Positions 8,621 to 17,268 of a DNA stretch of 64,000 nucleotides are shown one piece after another. Made by a program: the position numbers and the translations under genes. Location of the stretch: positions 1-64,000 of the forward strand of contig PHCU01000001.1 of NCBI GenBank assembly GCA_002842345.1, given 5' to 3'. Position 1 is the stretch's first letter, and each line of letters begins with the position of its first letter. Source of the stretch: Betaproteobacteria bacterium HGW-Betaproteobacteria-12. GTDB taxonomy: Bacteria; Pseudomonadota; Gammaproteobacteria; Burkholderiales; Rhodocyclaceae. The notes beneath the pieces are model-generated. The model was not told the origin of the DNA, did no database searches, and worked only from the letters and a program-made list of their open reading frames with translations.

Positions 8621-10690
8621 TCACTGCATGTTGTTCGGCAGCCAGAGCACGATTTGCGGGAAGATCGCGATCAACAGCAGATTCAGCAGCAGGAGAATGA
8701 CAAAAGGCAGCGCCCCCATCACGATGTCCCGGAAGGGCACAGAGGCATTCAGGCCACGTAGGACGAACAGGATGATTCCCACCGGCGGCGTGATCAGGCC
8801 GATTTCCGCCACCATCATTAGGGCGATGCCAAACCAGATGGCGTCATAGCCGGCCAATGCAACTAGCGGGAAGGTGATGCTGACGGTCATCAGGATCATC
8901 GAAATCGGATCGATGAACATGCCCAGCACCACGTAGATTCCGACAATCCCGACCATTAGCAACCAGGGTGCCAAATCCAGGGCCTTGACGACCTCGACCA
9001 TCACTTGGGGAACGCGAGCGTAATCAACAACCCAGCCGAAAATGCCTGAACCAACGACGATAATGAGGACGGAGCTGGTCAGTACCGCGGTCTCGGCCAG
9101 GGACTCGGTGATCATCTTCCAGGTGAGTTGGCGGCGAAACGCCACAATCAGTGCCGAGATGGCCGCACCAACTGCTCCGGCCTCTGTCGGCGTGGCGATC
9201 CCGAGATAGAGGACGGAGAAAACGGACGTGATCAGAATCACGAAGGGCAACACCGGAATGAATGCGTCAAGCTTCTCTTTCCAGGTGTATCGGCGCGTTT
9301 CTCCAGCCGAACCCGGCACCAGAATCGACCATCCCAGGACCATGAGCATCATGCTGACCAACACGACCAGGCCGGGAATAATGCCCGCAGCAAACAGGAG
9401 GGTTACCGGTGCACCAACGGCTGCGCCGTAAATGATGAGAGGGATGCTCGGTGGAATCAGAATGCCCAGCGTGCCGCCGCCGGCAATAGCCCCCATGGTC
9501 ATACGTGGGCTGTAGCCGCGGGAAATCATTTCCTGTCCAGCGGTTTTCCCGATGGTCGCTGCCGTCGCGATGCTCGAGCCGGAGAATGCGGCAAAAATGC
9601 CACCGGCGCCGATGGTGGCGTGTGCCAGACCACCCGGCAAGCGTCCCATCCAGGCCGTCAATGCGTTAAAGAGACCAACGGTGATTCCTGAACGCATCAG
9701 GATGCTACCCATCAGGATAAACATCGGTACTGCTGAATACGTAAAGCTGTTTGCCCCATTCCAGAGGCGATCGGCAACCGCCGACAACTGCTGCAGGGGC
9801 AACAGGAAGGCCAGACCAAGAAGACCGGTCAGCCCCAAACCCAATGCCACTTCCATGCCCAAACCAAGAAAAACGATGAGGGCAACGAGTAACAGCAACC
9901 CGACCTCCAGGGAGCTGGCACCTGACGTTGCGGCATAGGCGAATGCCCCAACGGTCAGCGAAAGCGTTACGGAGAGAGCCATACGCCAGCCGTGATGAAG
10001 ACCTGCGCTAATGATGCATGCGCCGGCAATCACCACCAGACCTGAACTGACACGCGAACCAAGGAATTCGAAACTGTGATTGCCGATCAAGATGGCAAGC
10101 AGGCAACCCAAAATAACGGTCGAATGCGATATCCACTGCGCAGCCCGCCTTAACCCTGCCGAGTGGCGATCCATCCGGTTGAGCATCGCGATCAACAGAA
10201 CGGCCATGCCAAGGAGCACCATTGATTGCGGAATCCACAGCGGTACAGACAGCAAGCCCCAACTGCGAGAATCGATGGTGTACTCGGACCAAACGAAACG
10301 CACCAATTGCCAGACAGAGACTGCGACGAAAAAGACGCCCAGCCACTCGGCAAAATTCATCACCGGTTGCCTCAGTTTCGCGGGGAGCATATCCACTGCA
10401 AACTCAATGCGGATATGCTCCTTGCGCCGATAAGCCAGCCCCAGCGACAGGAAGACAATGCCGACTACCAGATAGGTCGAGAACTCGGTAACCCAATAGG
10501 TCGGTTCATTGAAAAAATACCGGGAAATCACCTCGTAGGCCACGATGACGAGCAGCAAGGCCACCATCAATGCTCCTATGCCGCCCGTCACCGAAGTAAG
10601 GTGTCGCACATCCAAGAGGTGCGGCCCAAATACCGGCCGCGACATGTCTGTCACCACCGGATTTTGCCGAGAATCAATGTATTCGGACAT
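8621..10690 (-). CDS. TRAP transporter fused permease (DctQ-DctM)
   Basis: A 689-residue polytopic protein. Residues about 30-185 form the four-helix DctQ-like small subunit (VISRYFFNEPTYWVTEFSTYLVVG). Extra hydrophobic helices join it to the DctM-like large subunit at about 270-689, with the family signature FAAFSGSSIATAATIG and SIPLIIYGAAVGAP. Small and large subunits are normally separate, but natural fusions are common. With the binding protein encoded just upstream it forms a sodium-dependent uptake system for an organic acid across the inner membrane. AGGAC precedes the ATG. Confidence 0.93.
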   Translation of the reverse strand: MSEYIDSRQNPVVTDMSRPVFGPHLLDVRHLTSVTGGIGALMVALLLVIVAYEVISRYFFNEPTYWVTEFSTYLVVGIVFLSLGLAYRRKEHIRIEFAVDMLPAKLRQPVMNFAEWLGVFFVAVSVWQLVRFVWSEYTIDSRSWGLLSVPLWIPQSMVLLGMAVLLIAMLNRMDRHSAGLRRAAQWISHSTVILGCLLAILIGNHSFEFLGSRVSSGLVVIAGACIISAGLHHGWRMALSVTLSLTVGAFAYAATSGASSLEVGLLLLVALIVFLGLGMEVALGLGLTGLLGLAFLLPLQQLSAVADRLWNGANSFTYSAVPMFILMGSILMRSGITVGLFNALTAWMGRLPGGLAHATIGAGGIFAAFSGSSIATAATIGKTAGQEMISRGYSPRMTMGAIAGGGTLGILIPPSIPLIIYGAAVGAPVTLLFAAGIIPGLVVLVSMMLMVLGWSILVPGSAGETRRYTWKEKLDAFIPVLPFVILITSVFSVLYLGIATPTEAGAVGAAISALIVAFRRQLTWKMITESLAETAVLTSSVLIIVVGSGIFGWVVDYARVPQVMVEVVKALDLAPWLLMVGIVGIYVVLGMFIDPISMILMTVSITFPLVALAGYDAIWFGIALMMVAEIGLITPPVGIILFVLRGLNASVPFRDIVMGALPFVILLLLNLLLIAIFPQIVLWLPNNMQ

Positions 10691-10719
10691 GTCCTGTCTC
10701 TCCGCTGGGGTTGAGGTAA

Positions 10720-11745
10720 TTACTGCTGCGCAGTACGGGACGTTTCGCGCACCCGCTTGAGGATTGCGCTACCGTCGAACCCCTTTTCGTTGGCGCGGCG
10801 TACCCAGGCTTCAGTTACCGGATTAACCGCGGCGGGAGTGAAGATCGTGGCACGCTGGGTTTTGTCTGCGGCCCAGACGTTCGACCCCTTTTTACGCATG
10901 CCTTCGATGCACTCGCCAGAATTGCTCGCGTAGTCCTTCCACATCTTCTGCTCGATTTCCTTGCCAACCCGCGTCAGCGTGTTCTGGGCAGCCGGTGAAA
11001 GGCTTTTCCATACATCCTGGTTGATCAGCACCGCCCAGCCCTGGATAGGACCAATTCCCCAGTCCTGAACATTTGTGGCACTTCTCCAAAGCTCTTGGTG
11101 ATAGGCGTAACAAGCAGGCGTAAACAATCCATCAATAACGCGACGCTCCAGACCGGCGGCAATTTCGGCAGCATCGAGGGGAGTAGGACGTGCGCCGAGG
11201 GCCGCAATAAATTGTGCCGTCTCGGCGTTATGGACACGGATCTTCATTCCCTGAAAATCCTGGAGGGATTTCACGGGCTTCGTCGTCAGCAACAGGTGCG
11301 GCGACCAGGCCCCCTCCGCCAGAGGGATGGCATTCCAGTTCTTTTGCCAGATCCGGCGCAGATCTTCGCGCCAGAAACCCTCCAGGGCAGCCTGATATTC
11401 CGCCTGCGTTTGAATCACACCGGGGAGGCTCTGCACCCCCATGAGCGGCTCCGACCCCGAGATATACGGATGCACGCCGAGTACCAGATCGACTCGTCCC
11501 TCTCGAATCGCCGGCGATAGTTGCGCACCTTTGAGCAACGAGTCGTTTACGACGATCGTCACCCCTTCCGCCTTCAGTGCCTCATTGGCTTTTTCGGCGA
11601 AGCGCTTGGTCACGATATCGGCCGTTGTTCCTGGCACCGTCATCGTACCGAGGGTCAATTGACGGGCTTCTGCATGCAGGCTGGTGAGCGTCATGAGCGC
11701 CGCCGCGGCAATCCCTGTCCAGCCAAATTTCAGATTCTTGGTCAT
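10720..11745 (-). CDS. TRAP transporter substrate-binding protein (DctP family)
   Basis: Periplasmic solute receptor of 341 residues, with an N-terminal signal peptide (FGWTGIAAAALMTLTSLHAEA) and the DctP core (MKIRVHNAETAQFIAALGARPTPLDAAEIAAGLERRVIDG). The conserved Arg of the ligand-carboxylate site is expected in the MKIRVHN segment. GGAGACAAGGAA lies directly before the ATG. It is first in the 11745-to-3337 operon, and TRAP receptor plus acyl-CoA ligase suggests an organic acid as inducer and substrate. Confidence 0.92.
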   Translation of the reverse strand: MTKNLKFGWTGIAAAALMTLTSLHAEARQLTLGTMTVPGTTADIVTKRFAEKANEALKAEGVTIVVNDSLLKGAQLSPAIREGRVDLVLGVHPYISGSEPLMGVQSLPGVIQTQAEYQAALEGFWREDLRRIWQKNWNAIPLAEGAWSPHLLLTTKPVKSLQDFQGMKIRVHNAETAQFIAALGARPTPLDAAEIAAGLERRVIDGLFTPACYAYHQELWRSATNVQDWGIGPIQGWAVLINQDVWKSLSPAAQNTLTRVGKEIEQKMWKDYASNSGECIEGMRKKGSNVWAADKTQRATIFTPAAVNPVTEAWVRRANEKGFDGSAILKRVRETSRTAQQ

Positions 11746-12145
11746 TTCCTTGTCTCCTAAATGTCGGTGAGAAGACCATCGGACCTGTGCCCGAAGATCT
11801 CGGGACTAAGTATTGCACGCAAAAACAGAAATGCGCAATAACGAAATTCACACTTATCGTTTGTGCACATTTGTGGGATTGCGATATGCTTGGAAGAAGC
11901 GGCGCGAGTAACGCAAACTGCGGCGCTCTTCATCGCGTCGCAAGGAGGAAGTAATCCGATTCGCCGAATGGATGCGACTAGCGCCTACTGCCTTCACCCA
12001 GCTGCTGCGCTTCGCATGTTTCGGAGCCACATTGAGATCGGCGAGCAGATATCACACAGTTGATTCAGTAAAATGCCCTTGAACCCGCCCTCATCAGGAC
12101 GGGGTGCTTGCACCACACTCACTGACCACACCGGAACATCAAGAA
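11746..12145. promoter_or_regulatory. Divergent intergenic region between TRAP operon and TetR-type regulator
   Basis: About 400 bp without a supported gene. It must hold promoters for the TRAP operon (leftward) and the regulator gene (rightward). AT-rich stretches lie near 11820-11880 (CACACTTATCGTTTGTGCAC contains a loose CACA/TGTG dyad), but no strong palindrome or clear sigma-70 pair stands out. The 14-bp operator of the main regulon is absent. Confidence 0.4.
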
Positions 12146-13021
12146 ATGCTGATGACAAAAGAAAACAGCCTTGCCGAAAATGCAAAAACCGAGGCGGTTG
12201 GCGGGCGCGTTAGCATCCATAGAAGGAAGAACAGTCGCTATTGGCAATGCCAATGCACTGTTAACGGCAAGACTCATCGTGTCAGTGCTCGAACCGGCGA
12301 TCTTGCTGAGGCGCAGCGCTTTGCAACGCTTTGGTACCTGCGCCTCTCGGAGGAACCGGGCGGCGAAACACAGGTCGTTCCAACAGAATCGGAAGCGCAA
12401 GCGAATGGCGGGCAATTGCCTCAAGGCATAGGCTCCACGAGCATTCATGGCAAAACGGACCGGATCATTTCGGCGGCGGTTGCCCTTATTTCGGATTTTG
12501 GGTTCCGCAATACCCAAATGAGCACCATCGCTGAGCATTCAGGGTTGGCACTCAGTACGCTTTACCGCCACTTTCATTCAAAGAACGATCTCATGGTGGC
12601 AGTCGTTGCCAAGGTATCTGGACACGAGGTTAACGTCGCAGCCGGTGCAGCGATGGCAGAGGGCTCTCCGCCCCACCGTCTTGAGATGGCGATCCGAACG
12701 TTTGCGCTTCGGGCAATTCGTGGCCGCAAGCGTGCCCACGCGTTGGTCGCTGAGCCTGTCGATGCCGAGATTGAAACAGAGCGTTTGCGTTACCGTCGCC
12801 GATTGATGCGTGTGTACGAAACGGTGATCCGTGAAGGTATTCAGGATGGGAGCATTAGAGAGCAAGACCCCGAGGTATCTGCTGGGTGTATTGTCGGGGC
12901 CATGTTTGAGGGCCTGGTTGGACCTCTAGCGCTACAAATCGAACTATCAGAAGACGAAAGAGTCAGCCGCGCGGAGCGAATCATTGCCTTCTGTATGCGA
13001 GGGGTGCTGGGGAGCAGTTGA
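12146..13021 (+). CDS. TetR-family regulator with integrase arm-like N-terminal domain
   Basis: A 291-residue protein. Residues about 20-67 (RVSIHRRKNSRYWQCQCTVN...RTGDLAEAQRFATLWYLRL) look like the arm-type DNA-binding domain at the N-terminus of tyrosine recombinases. A polar linker follows. Residues about 103-150 are a TetR helix-turn-helix (TDRIISAAVALISDFGFRNTQMSTIAEHSGLALSTLYRHFHSKNDLM), then a helical ligand domain. Ordinary TetR proteins are about 200 residues. The track start is a GTG at 12104; the ATG at 12146 (or 12152) is preferred. It is divergent from the TRAP operon and likely controls it and the following MaoC gene. Confidence 0.8.
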   Translation: MLMTKENSLAENAKTEAVGGRVSIHRRKNSRYWQCQCTVNGKTHRVSARTGDLAEAQRFATLWYLRLSEEPGGETQVVPTESEAQANGGQLPQGIGSTSIHGKTDRIISAAVALISDFGFRNTQMSTIAEHSGLALSTLYRHFHSKNDLMVAVVAKVSGHEVNVAAGAAMAEGSPPHRLEMAIRTFALRAIRGRKRAHALVAEPVDAEIETERLRYRRRLMRVYETVIREGIQDGSIREQDPEVSAGCIVGAMFEGLVGPLALQIELSEDERVSRAERIIAFCMRGVLGSS

Positions 13022-13055
13022 ATCGCTTCTCAAGGCAATGAATAGAGGTCGTCAA

Positions 13056-13517
13056 ATGAAGAAAAATCCAATGCTCTCTTGGGAGGACTTCAGTGTTGGG
13101 CGCGCCTGGAGTCATGGATTCCACACAGTGACCGAAGCTGAAATCATTGCCTTTGCCAAACAGCACGACCCCCTGGCAATGCACCTTGGCCCTGAGCTCG
13201 CTTGTGATACACCGCTAGGTATATTTTGCGCTAGCGGTATTCATACGTTGGCAATTGCGCAGCGCTCGCTCTGTGATGCGCTGCTCAAATACACGCACGT
13301 AGTGGCTGGCAGTGGGATAGATAAGGTCAGGATGCGTGCACCTGTGGTGCCTGAAGATAAGCTTCAGGTACGGATACAAGTTGCCCACACTTGGTTGCAT
13401 CCGCAAAATCCCGCATACGGCTGGATCACGCTGTTGGTGGAGGTTCTTCGAGACAGCGATTTTATTGTTATGGACTATCAGCTAACTATCCTGGTGCTCA
13501 GAGCCAAACTCTTGTAA
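13056..13517 (+). CDS. MaoC-like hotdog acyl-CoA dehydratase
   Basis: A 153-residue MaoC-family protein. The hydratase signature FAKQHDPLAMHLGPELA keeps the catalytic Asp and His spacing (FxxxxDPxxxH). The ATG at 13056 follows AGAGG and replaces the longer track start, which overlaps the regulator gene. It probably hydrates an enoyl-CoA or acts as a thioesterase-fold relative. It is co-directional with the TetR-type gene, 34 bp downstream, and divergent from the TRAP/beta-oxidation operon. Substrate unknown. Confidence 0.82.
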   Translation: MKKNPMLSWEDFSVGRAWSHGFHTVTEAEIIAFAKQHDPLAMHLGPELACDTPLGIFCASGIHTLAIAQRSLCDALLKYTHVVAGSGIDKVRMRAPVVPEDKLQVRIQVAHTWLHPQNPAYGWITLLVEVLRDSDFIVMDYQLTILVLRAKLL

Positions 13518-13584
13518 TAGTGGCAGCAAGTTTCACTTTGGCAGCAAGCTACGGCGGGAGGCGAGTGCCATCCCGCCAGCTGAA

Positions 13585-14457
13585 TCAGGGCTGGTAGTAG
13601 CCGACGCCGATCATGTAGTCGCCGACGCGCAGCAGGAAGGTCCGCTTGCTCTCGATCTTGCCGGTTACCGGGTTACGCCACTGATAGTCGAGCGAGCCCT
13701 CGCCCTTGCTGGTGACGATGTCGATCATCTGGCGGATGATCGGCTTGCCGTTGGCGTCGGCCAGGTCGGAGACGTTCCTGCCGACCAGCCGGGGCATGGC
13801 GCCGTGCGCATGCATGCGCATATCCTTGATACCGACGACAAAGACATAGGTATCGTCCTGGACGAAGCCGCCGTTGATGTCATTGAAGCGCGGGAAAACC
13901 TGCGGCCCCAGGCGTTTGACCTCGTCCGCGGCCCGCCAGAGGATGGACTTCGCCTGTTCCGGCGTACCCCGCGGCATGTAGTAGCCGACGGCGACGATGC
14001 GCTCGCCGACCGCCTGATAGAAGGCCACCTTGCGTTCCACCGTGCCCCGCTGAAGGTTCAGCCAGCGATACTCGAGGGTGCCGCTACCCTTGCTCTTGGC
14101 CCCTTCGAGCAGTTCCTGGAATAGCTTCTTCCCATCGGGATCCTTGTAATCCAGCATGTTGCGCCCGATGAAATTGAACGAGGCGCCACCGCTGGCCAAC
14201 AGAACTCCGTCGCTACCGACCACATAGACGTACTGCTCACCGTCGGTAAATTCGCCGGTCCGGCTGAAAGCCGCATAGGCACGCTCGCCATTTTCCTTCA
14301 GGTGGGCCACGGCCTTGGCGAGCAAGGCTTTGGCCCTGACCTGGTCATCCGCAGCGGCAGCCGGCGCGACCGTAGCCCCCGGAGCGGCCGCCTGGGCCAG
14401 CGGCACGGCGATGGCCAGTGCCGCGATGGACAACAGAATCCTGGCTTGCTTGATCAT
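13585..14457 (-). CDS. Periplasmic double cache-domain protein
   Basis: A 290-residue protein with a signal peptide (MIKQARILLSIAALAIAVPLAQAAA) and two tandem cache-like repeats. Each repeat has the pattern VGRN/IGRNM-D-x-x-x-x-G-K...G-x-G-x-x-x-Y-x-W...VGYY, at about residues 70-165 and 195-290. There is no membrane anchor or kinase/chemoreceptor output domain, so it is a free periplasmic ligand-binding protein. The ATG at 14457 is preferred over 14538 because the signal peptide begins there. It may be the last gene of the 22317-to-13585 minus-strand run or have its own promoter in the 128-bp gap. Confidence 0.8.
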   Translation of the reverse strand: MIKQARILLSIAALAIAVPLAQAAAPGATVAPAAAADDQVRAKALLAKAVAHLKENGERAYAAFSRTGEFTDGEQYVYVVGSDGVLLASGGASFNFIGRNMLDYKDPDGKKLFQELLEGAKSKGSGTLEYRWLNLQRGTVERKVAFYQAVGERIVAVGYYMPRGTPEQAKSILWRAADEVKRLGPQVFPRFNDINGGFVQDDTYVFVVGIKDMRMHAHGAMPRLVGRNVSDLADANGKPIIRQMIDIVTSKGEGSLDYQWRNPVTGKIESKRTFLLRVGDYMIGVGYYQP

Positions 14458-14585
14458 GGAAACCCCCAATTGGTAATGATACGTACAGTATACATCGATC
14501 CTGTTTTGCTGAAAGTTTCCATTCGCCAGCCGTCTCACTGCGCAAAATCAGGAAACCTTGCCCGCTGCCAGGAACCGCTTGGCAC

Positions 14586-15041
14586 TCAGGCAGTGCTTCG
14601 GCAGCGAATCATCCCGGTCGACTCGATCTCGGCAATCGACTGACCAAGCTGGTTGGTGATATCCCAATGCCAGTGCACCAGACCGACCTCCGGCCGGCTC
14701 TCGGAACGCCGCGCGCTGAGCACCAGGGCCCGAAGACTCAGCGAGTCGCCGGGACGCACGGGCTGCTTCCAGCGCACCTTGTCCACACCGGGCGAACCGA
14801 GGCCCGCCGTTTCCAGCATGAAACCATCGCAGACCAGGCGCATGGCCATGGCGCAGACATGCCACCCACTGGCGATCAACGAGCCGAAACGGGAATGCTT
14901 GGCGAGTTCGGCATCGATGTGAAAATCCTGGGGATCGAACTTCAGCGCGAAGTCGATGATTTCCTCTGCGCTCACCGTAACCGGACCGCAGAGCCGCTTG
15001 TCGCCGACGGGAAAGTCTTCCCAAAAATATTTCGCAGTCAC
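14586..15041 (-). CDS. MaoC-family dehydratase
   Basis: A 151-residue hotdog protein beginning MTAKYFWEDFPVGD, a very typical MaoC start. The catalytic segment FALKFDPQDFHIDAELAKHSRFGSLIASGWH contains the Asp-His pair. It would hydrate a 2-enoyl-CoA with (R)-stereochemistry, complementing the crotonase-type hydratase at 18866. It lies downstream of the acetoacetyl-CoA synthetase gene on the same strand. Confidence 0.88.
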   Translation of the reverse strand: MTAKYFWEDFPVGDKRLCGPVTVSAEEIIDFALKFDPQDFHIDAELAKHSRFGSLIASGWHVCAMAMRLVCDGFMLETAGLGSPGVDKVRWKQPVRPGDSLSLRALVLSARRSESRPEVGLVHWHWDITNQLGQSIAEIESTGMIRCRSTA

Positions 15042-15164
15042 GTTTTTCCCCTTTGAATTGTCGGATCAAGCCGGCAGGCCGAGGCCAGCAGCCATAGCAA
15101 CGAGCAGGATCAATGCGCCATGGCCGATCATCCGGCGCTGGAAGCTTGCGATCACCGCTCCCGC

Positions 15165-17155
15165 TCAGCTGGCCAATTCGGCACGGTTGCGGTACTGCTC
15201 CAGTGCCTCCGGATTGGCCAGGGCCTCGGTATTTTTGACCAACTCGCCATGGACGACCTGGCGCACGGCAATCTCGACGATCTTGCCGCTCTTGGTGCGC
15301 GGAATGTCGCCGACCTGGACGATCCGCGCCGGCACGTGCCGCGGCGTGGTGTTTTCCCGGATCGCCTGGCGGATACGGTCTTCGAGGGCCTTGTCGAGTT
15401 GCACTCCGTCGCGCAGCTTGACGAACAGCACGACCCGGACGTCGCCGGGGCAGTCGGCGGCCAGTTCTGACCGATGACGATGGACTCGACGACTTCGCCG
15501 ACACGATCGACCTGGCGATAGATCTCGGAGGTGCCGATACGTACCCCGCCGGGATTGAGCGTGGCATCCGAGCGCCCGTAGATTATGTAGCCGCCATGCG
15601 CGGTGATCTCGCAATAGTCGCCATGGCACCAGATGCCTTCGAAGCGCGCGAAATAGGCACTGTGGTACTTCTCGCCCTGCGGATCGTTCCAGAAATACAG
15701 CGGCTGGGTGGGGAACGGCCGCGTACACACCAGCTCCCCCTTCTGCTGGCGCACCGGCTGGCCACGGTCGTCAAGAACCTCAACCGCCATGCCCAGCAGC
15801 TTGCCCTGGATCTCGCCACGCCACAGCGGGGTCACCGGGTTGCCACCGACGAAGGAGCCGAGCAGATCGGTGCCGCCGGAGATGGAGGAGAGATGGACAT
15901 CCTTCTTGAAGCTGCCATAGACGTAGTCGTAGCCCTCAGCCAGCAAGGGGCTGCCCGTCGAATAGATGACTTCCACCGAGGCGAAGTCGTGGGTTGCGTT
16001 GGGTTTCATGCCGGCCTTCTCGCAGGCCTCGATAAACTTGGCCGAGGTGCCGAAATGGGTGAAACGCTCGGCCTGCATGTAGTCGAACAGGATGTTGTTG
16101 TTGGCAGCGAACGGGCTGCCGTCGTAAAGCATCAGCGCAGCGCCGGAAGCCAGCCCGGAGGTCAGCCAGTTCCACATCACCCAGCTGCAGGTGGCGAAGT
16201 AGAAGAGGCGGCTGCCCGGATTGATGCCGCCATGCAGTCGATGCTCCTTGAGATGCAGCAGCAGCGCGCCGCCCGCCCGGTGCACGATGCACTTGGGCAC
16301 GCCGGTGGTGCCGGAGGAGAAGACGATGTAGAGCGGATGATCGAAAGGCAGCTGGGCGAATTCGACCGTCGCGACATCGGCGAACGGTGCGACGAAATCG
16401 TCCAGCATCGAGGCTCCGCGAATACCGTCCAGATCCCAGCTCGATGCGATATAGGGACAAACCACCACCTGCTTGACCGACGGCAGCGCAGCAACGATCT
16501 CCCGCACCTTGGACAGTGATTCATGCTCCTTGCCGTTGTAGAAATAGCCATCGGCAACGAAGAGAACGACTGGCTCAATTTGCCCGAAGCGGTCGAGTAC
16601 GCCTTGAGGTCCGAAATCGGGTGACGCCGAACTGAAGATGGCGCCAATGCTGGACGCTGCCAGCATGGCGACGATCGTCTCCGGCATGTTGGGCATGTAG
16701 GCGGCGACACGGTCGCCCTCCTTGACACCGCTGGCACGGAGGGCTGCCGCCAGACGGGCGACCGCCAGGAACAGGTCATCGCGACTAAGGCGCCGTTTGA
16801 CGCGATCCTCGCCCCAGAACACGATGCCGTCTGCCGGACCACGCCGCCGCAGCAGGTTCTCGGCAAAGTTCAGGCGCGCATCGGGAAACCACTGCACCGC
16901 TTCCATGGTGCTGCCTTCGACCAGCACGCGCTCGCCACGCGAGGCCGCAACGACACCGCAGAAATCCCAGAGCGACGTCCAGAATTCGTCCAAATGCTCG
17001 ATCGACCACTGATGCATGTCGTCGAAGCTGGCGAATGAGCGCTGCCACTGTTTCTCGGCCGCCAGACAGAAGCGGGCCATGTTGCTGGCAGCGATGCCAT
17101 TCGCCGAGGGAACCCAGGTCGCTGTGGCTGAATCAAGATTGGTTGGGAGGGGCAT
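15165..17155 (-). pseudogene. Acetoacetyl-CoA synthetase, frameshifted near its C-terminus
   Basis: Residues 1 to about 560 are a normal acetoacetate-CoA ligase (HQWSIEHLDEFWTSLWDFCG start, IVFSSGTTGVPKCIVHRAGG P-loop, [30 protein letters not shown]). After [10 protein letters not shown] the frame turns to Ser/Arg-rich nonsense. The correct C-terminus ([16 protein letters not shown] ... [15 protein letters not shown], with the catalytic Lys) continues in the -1-offset ORF ending at 15165. One base is missing near 15467 (CAG-AACTGG where CAG-GAACTGG is expected). It is either a sequencing error or a recent inactivation. The function would be acetoacetate activation. Confidence 0.85.
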
Positions 17156-17268
17156 GGAACTACTCCACTGAATGGATTTGAAACAAAGACTGCGAAGTGC
17201 CTGGCCGGCTCAGGCATGGCTGCCTCACCGGAAAAGGGATACCGGATCGGTATCCCTTCCGCTAGAAA

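Noticed and set aside
12146-13021. The TetR-type protein as owner of the 14-bp operator
   Set aside because: No copy of the element occurs in its own divergent promoter region or the TRAP operon next to it, so there is no sign of autoregulation through that site.
14478-14493. GATACGTACAGTATAC upstream of the cache protein as an eighth operator
   Set aside because: It has GTATAC rather than GTATG, needs an extra base to align, and the second half does not fit the consensus.
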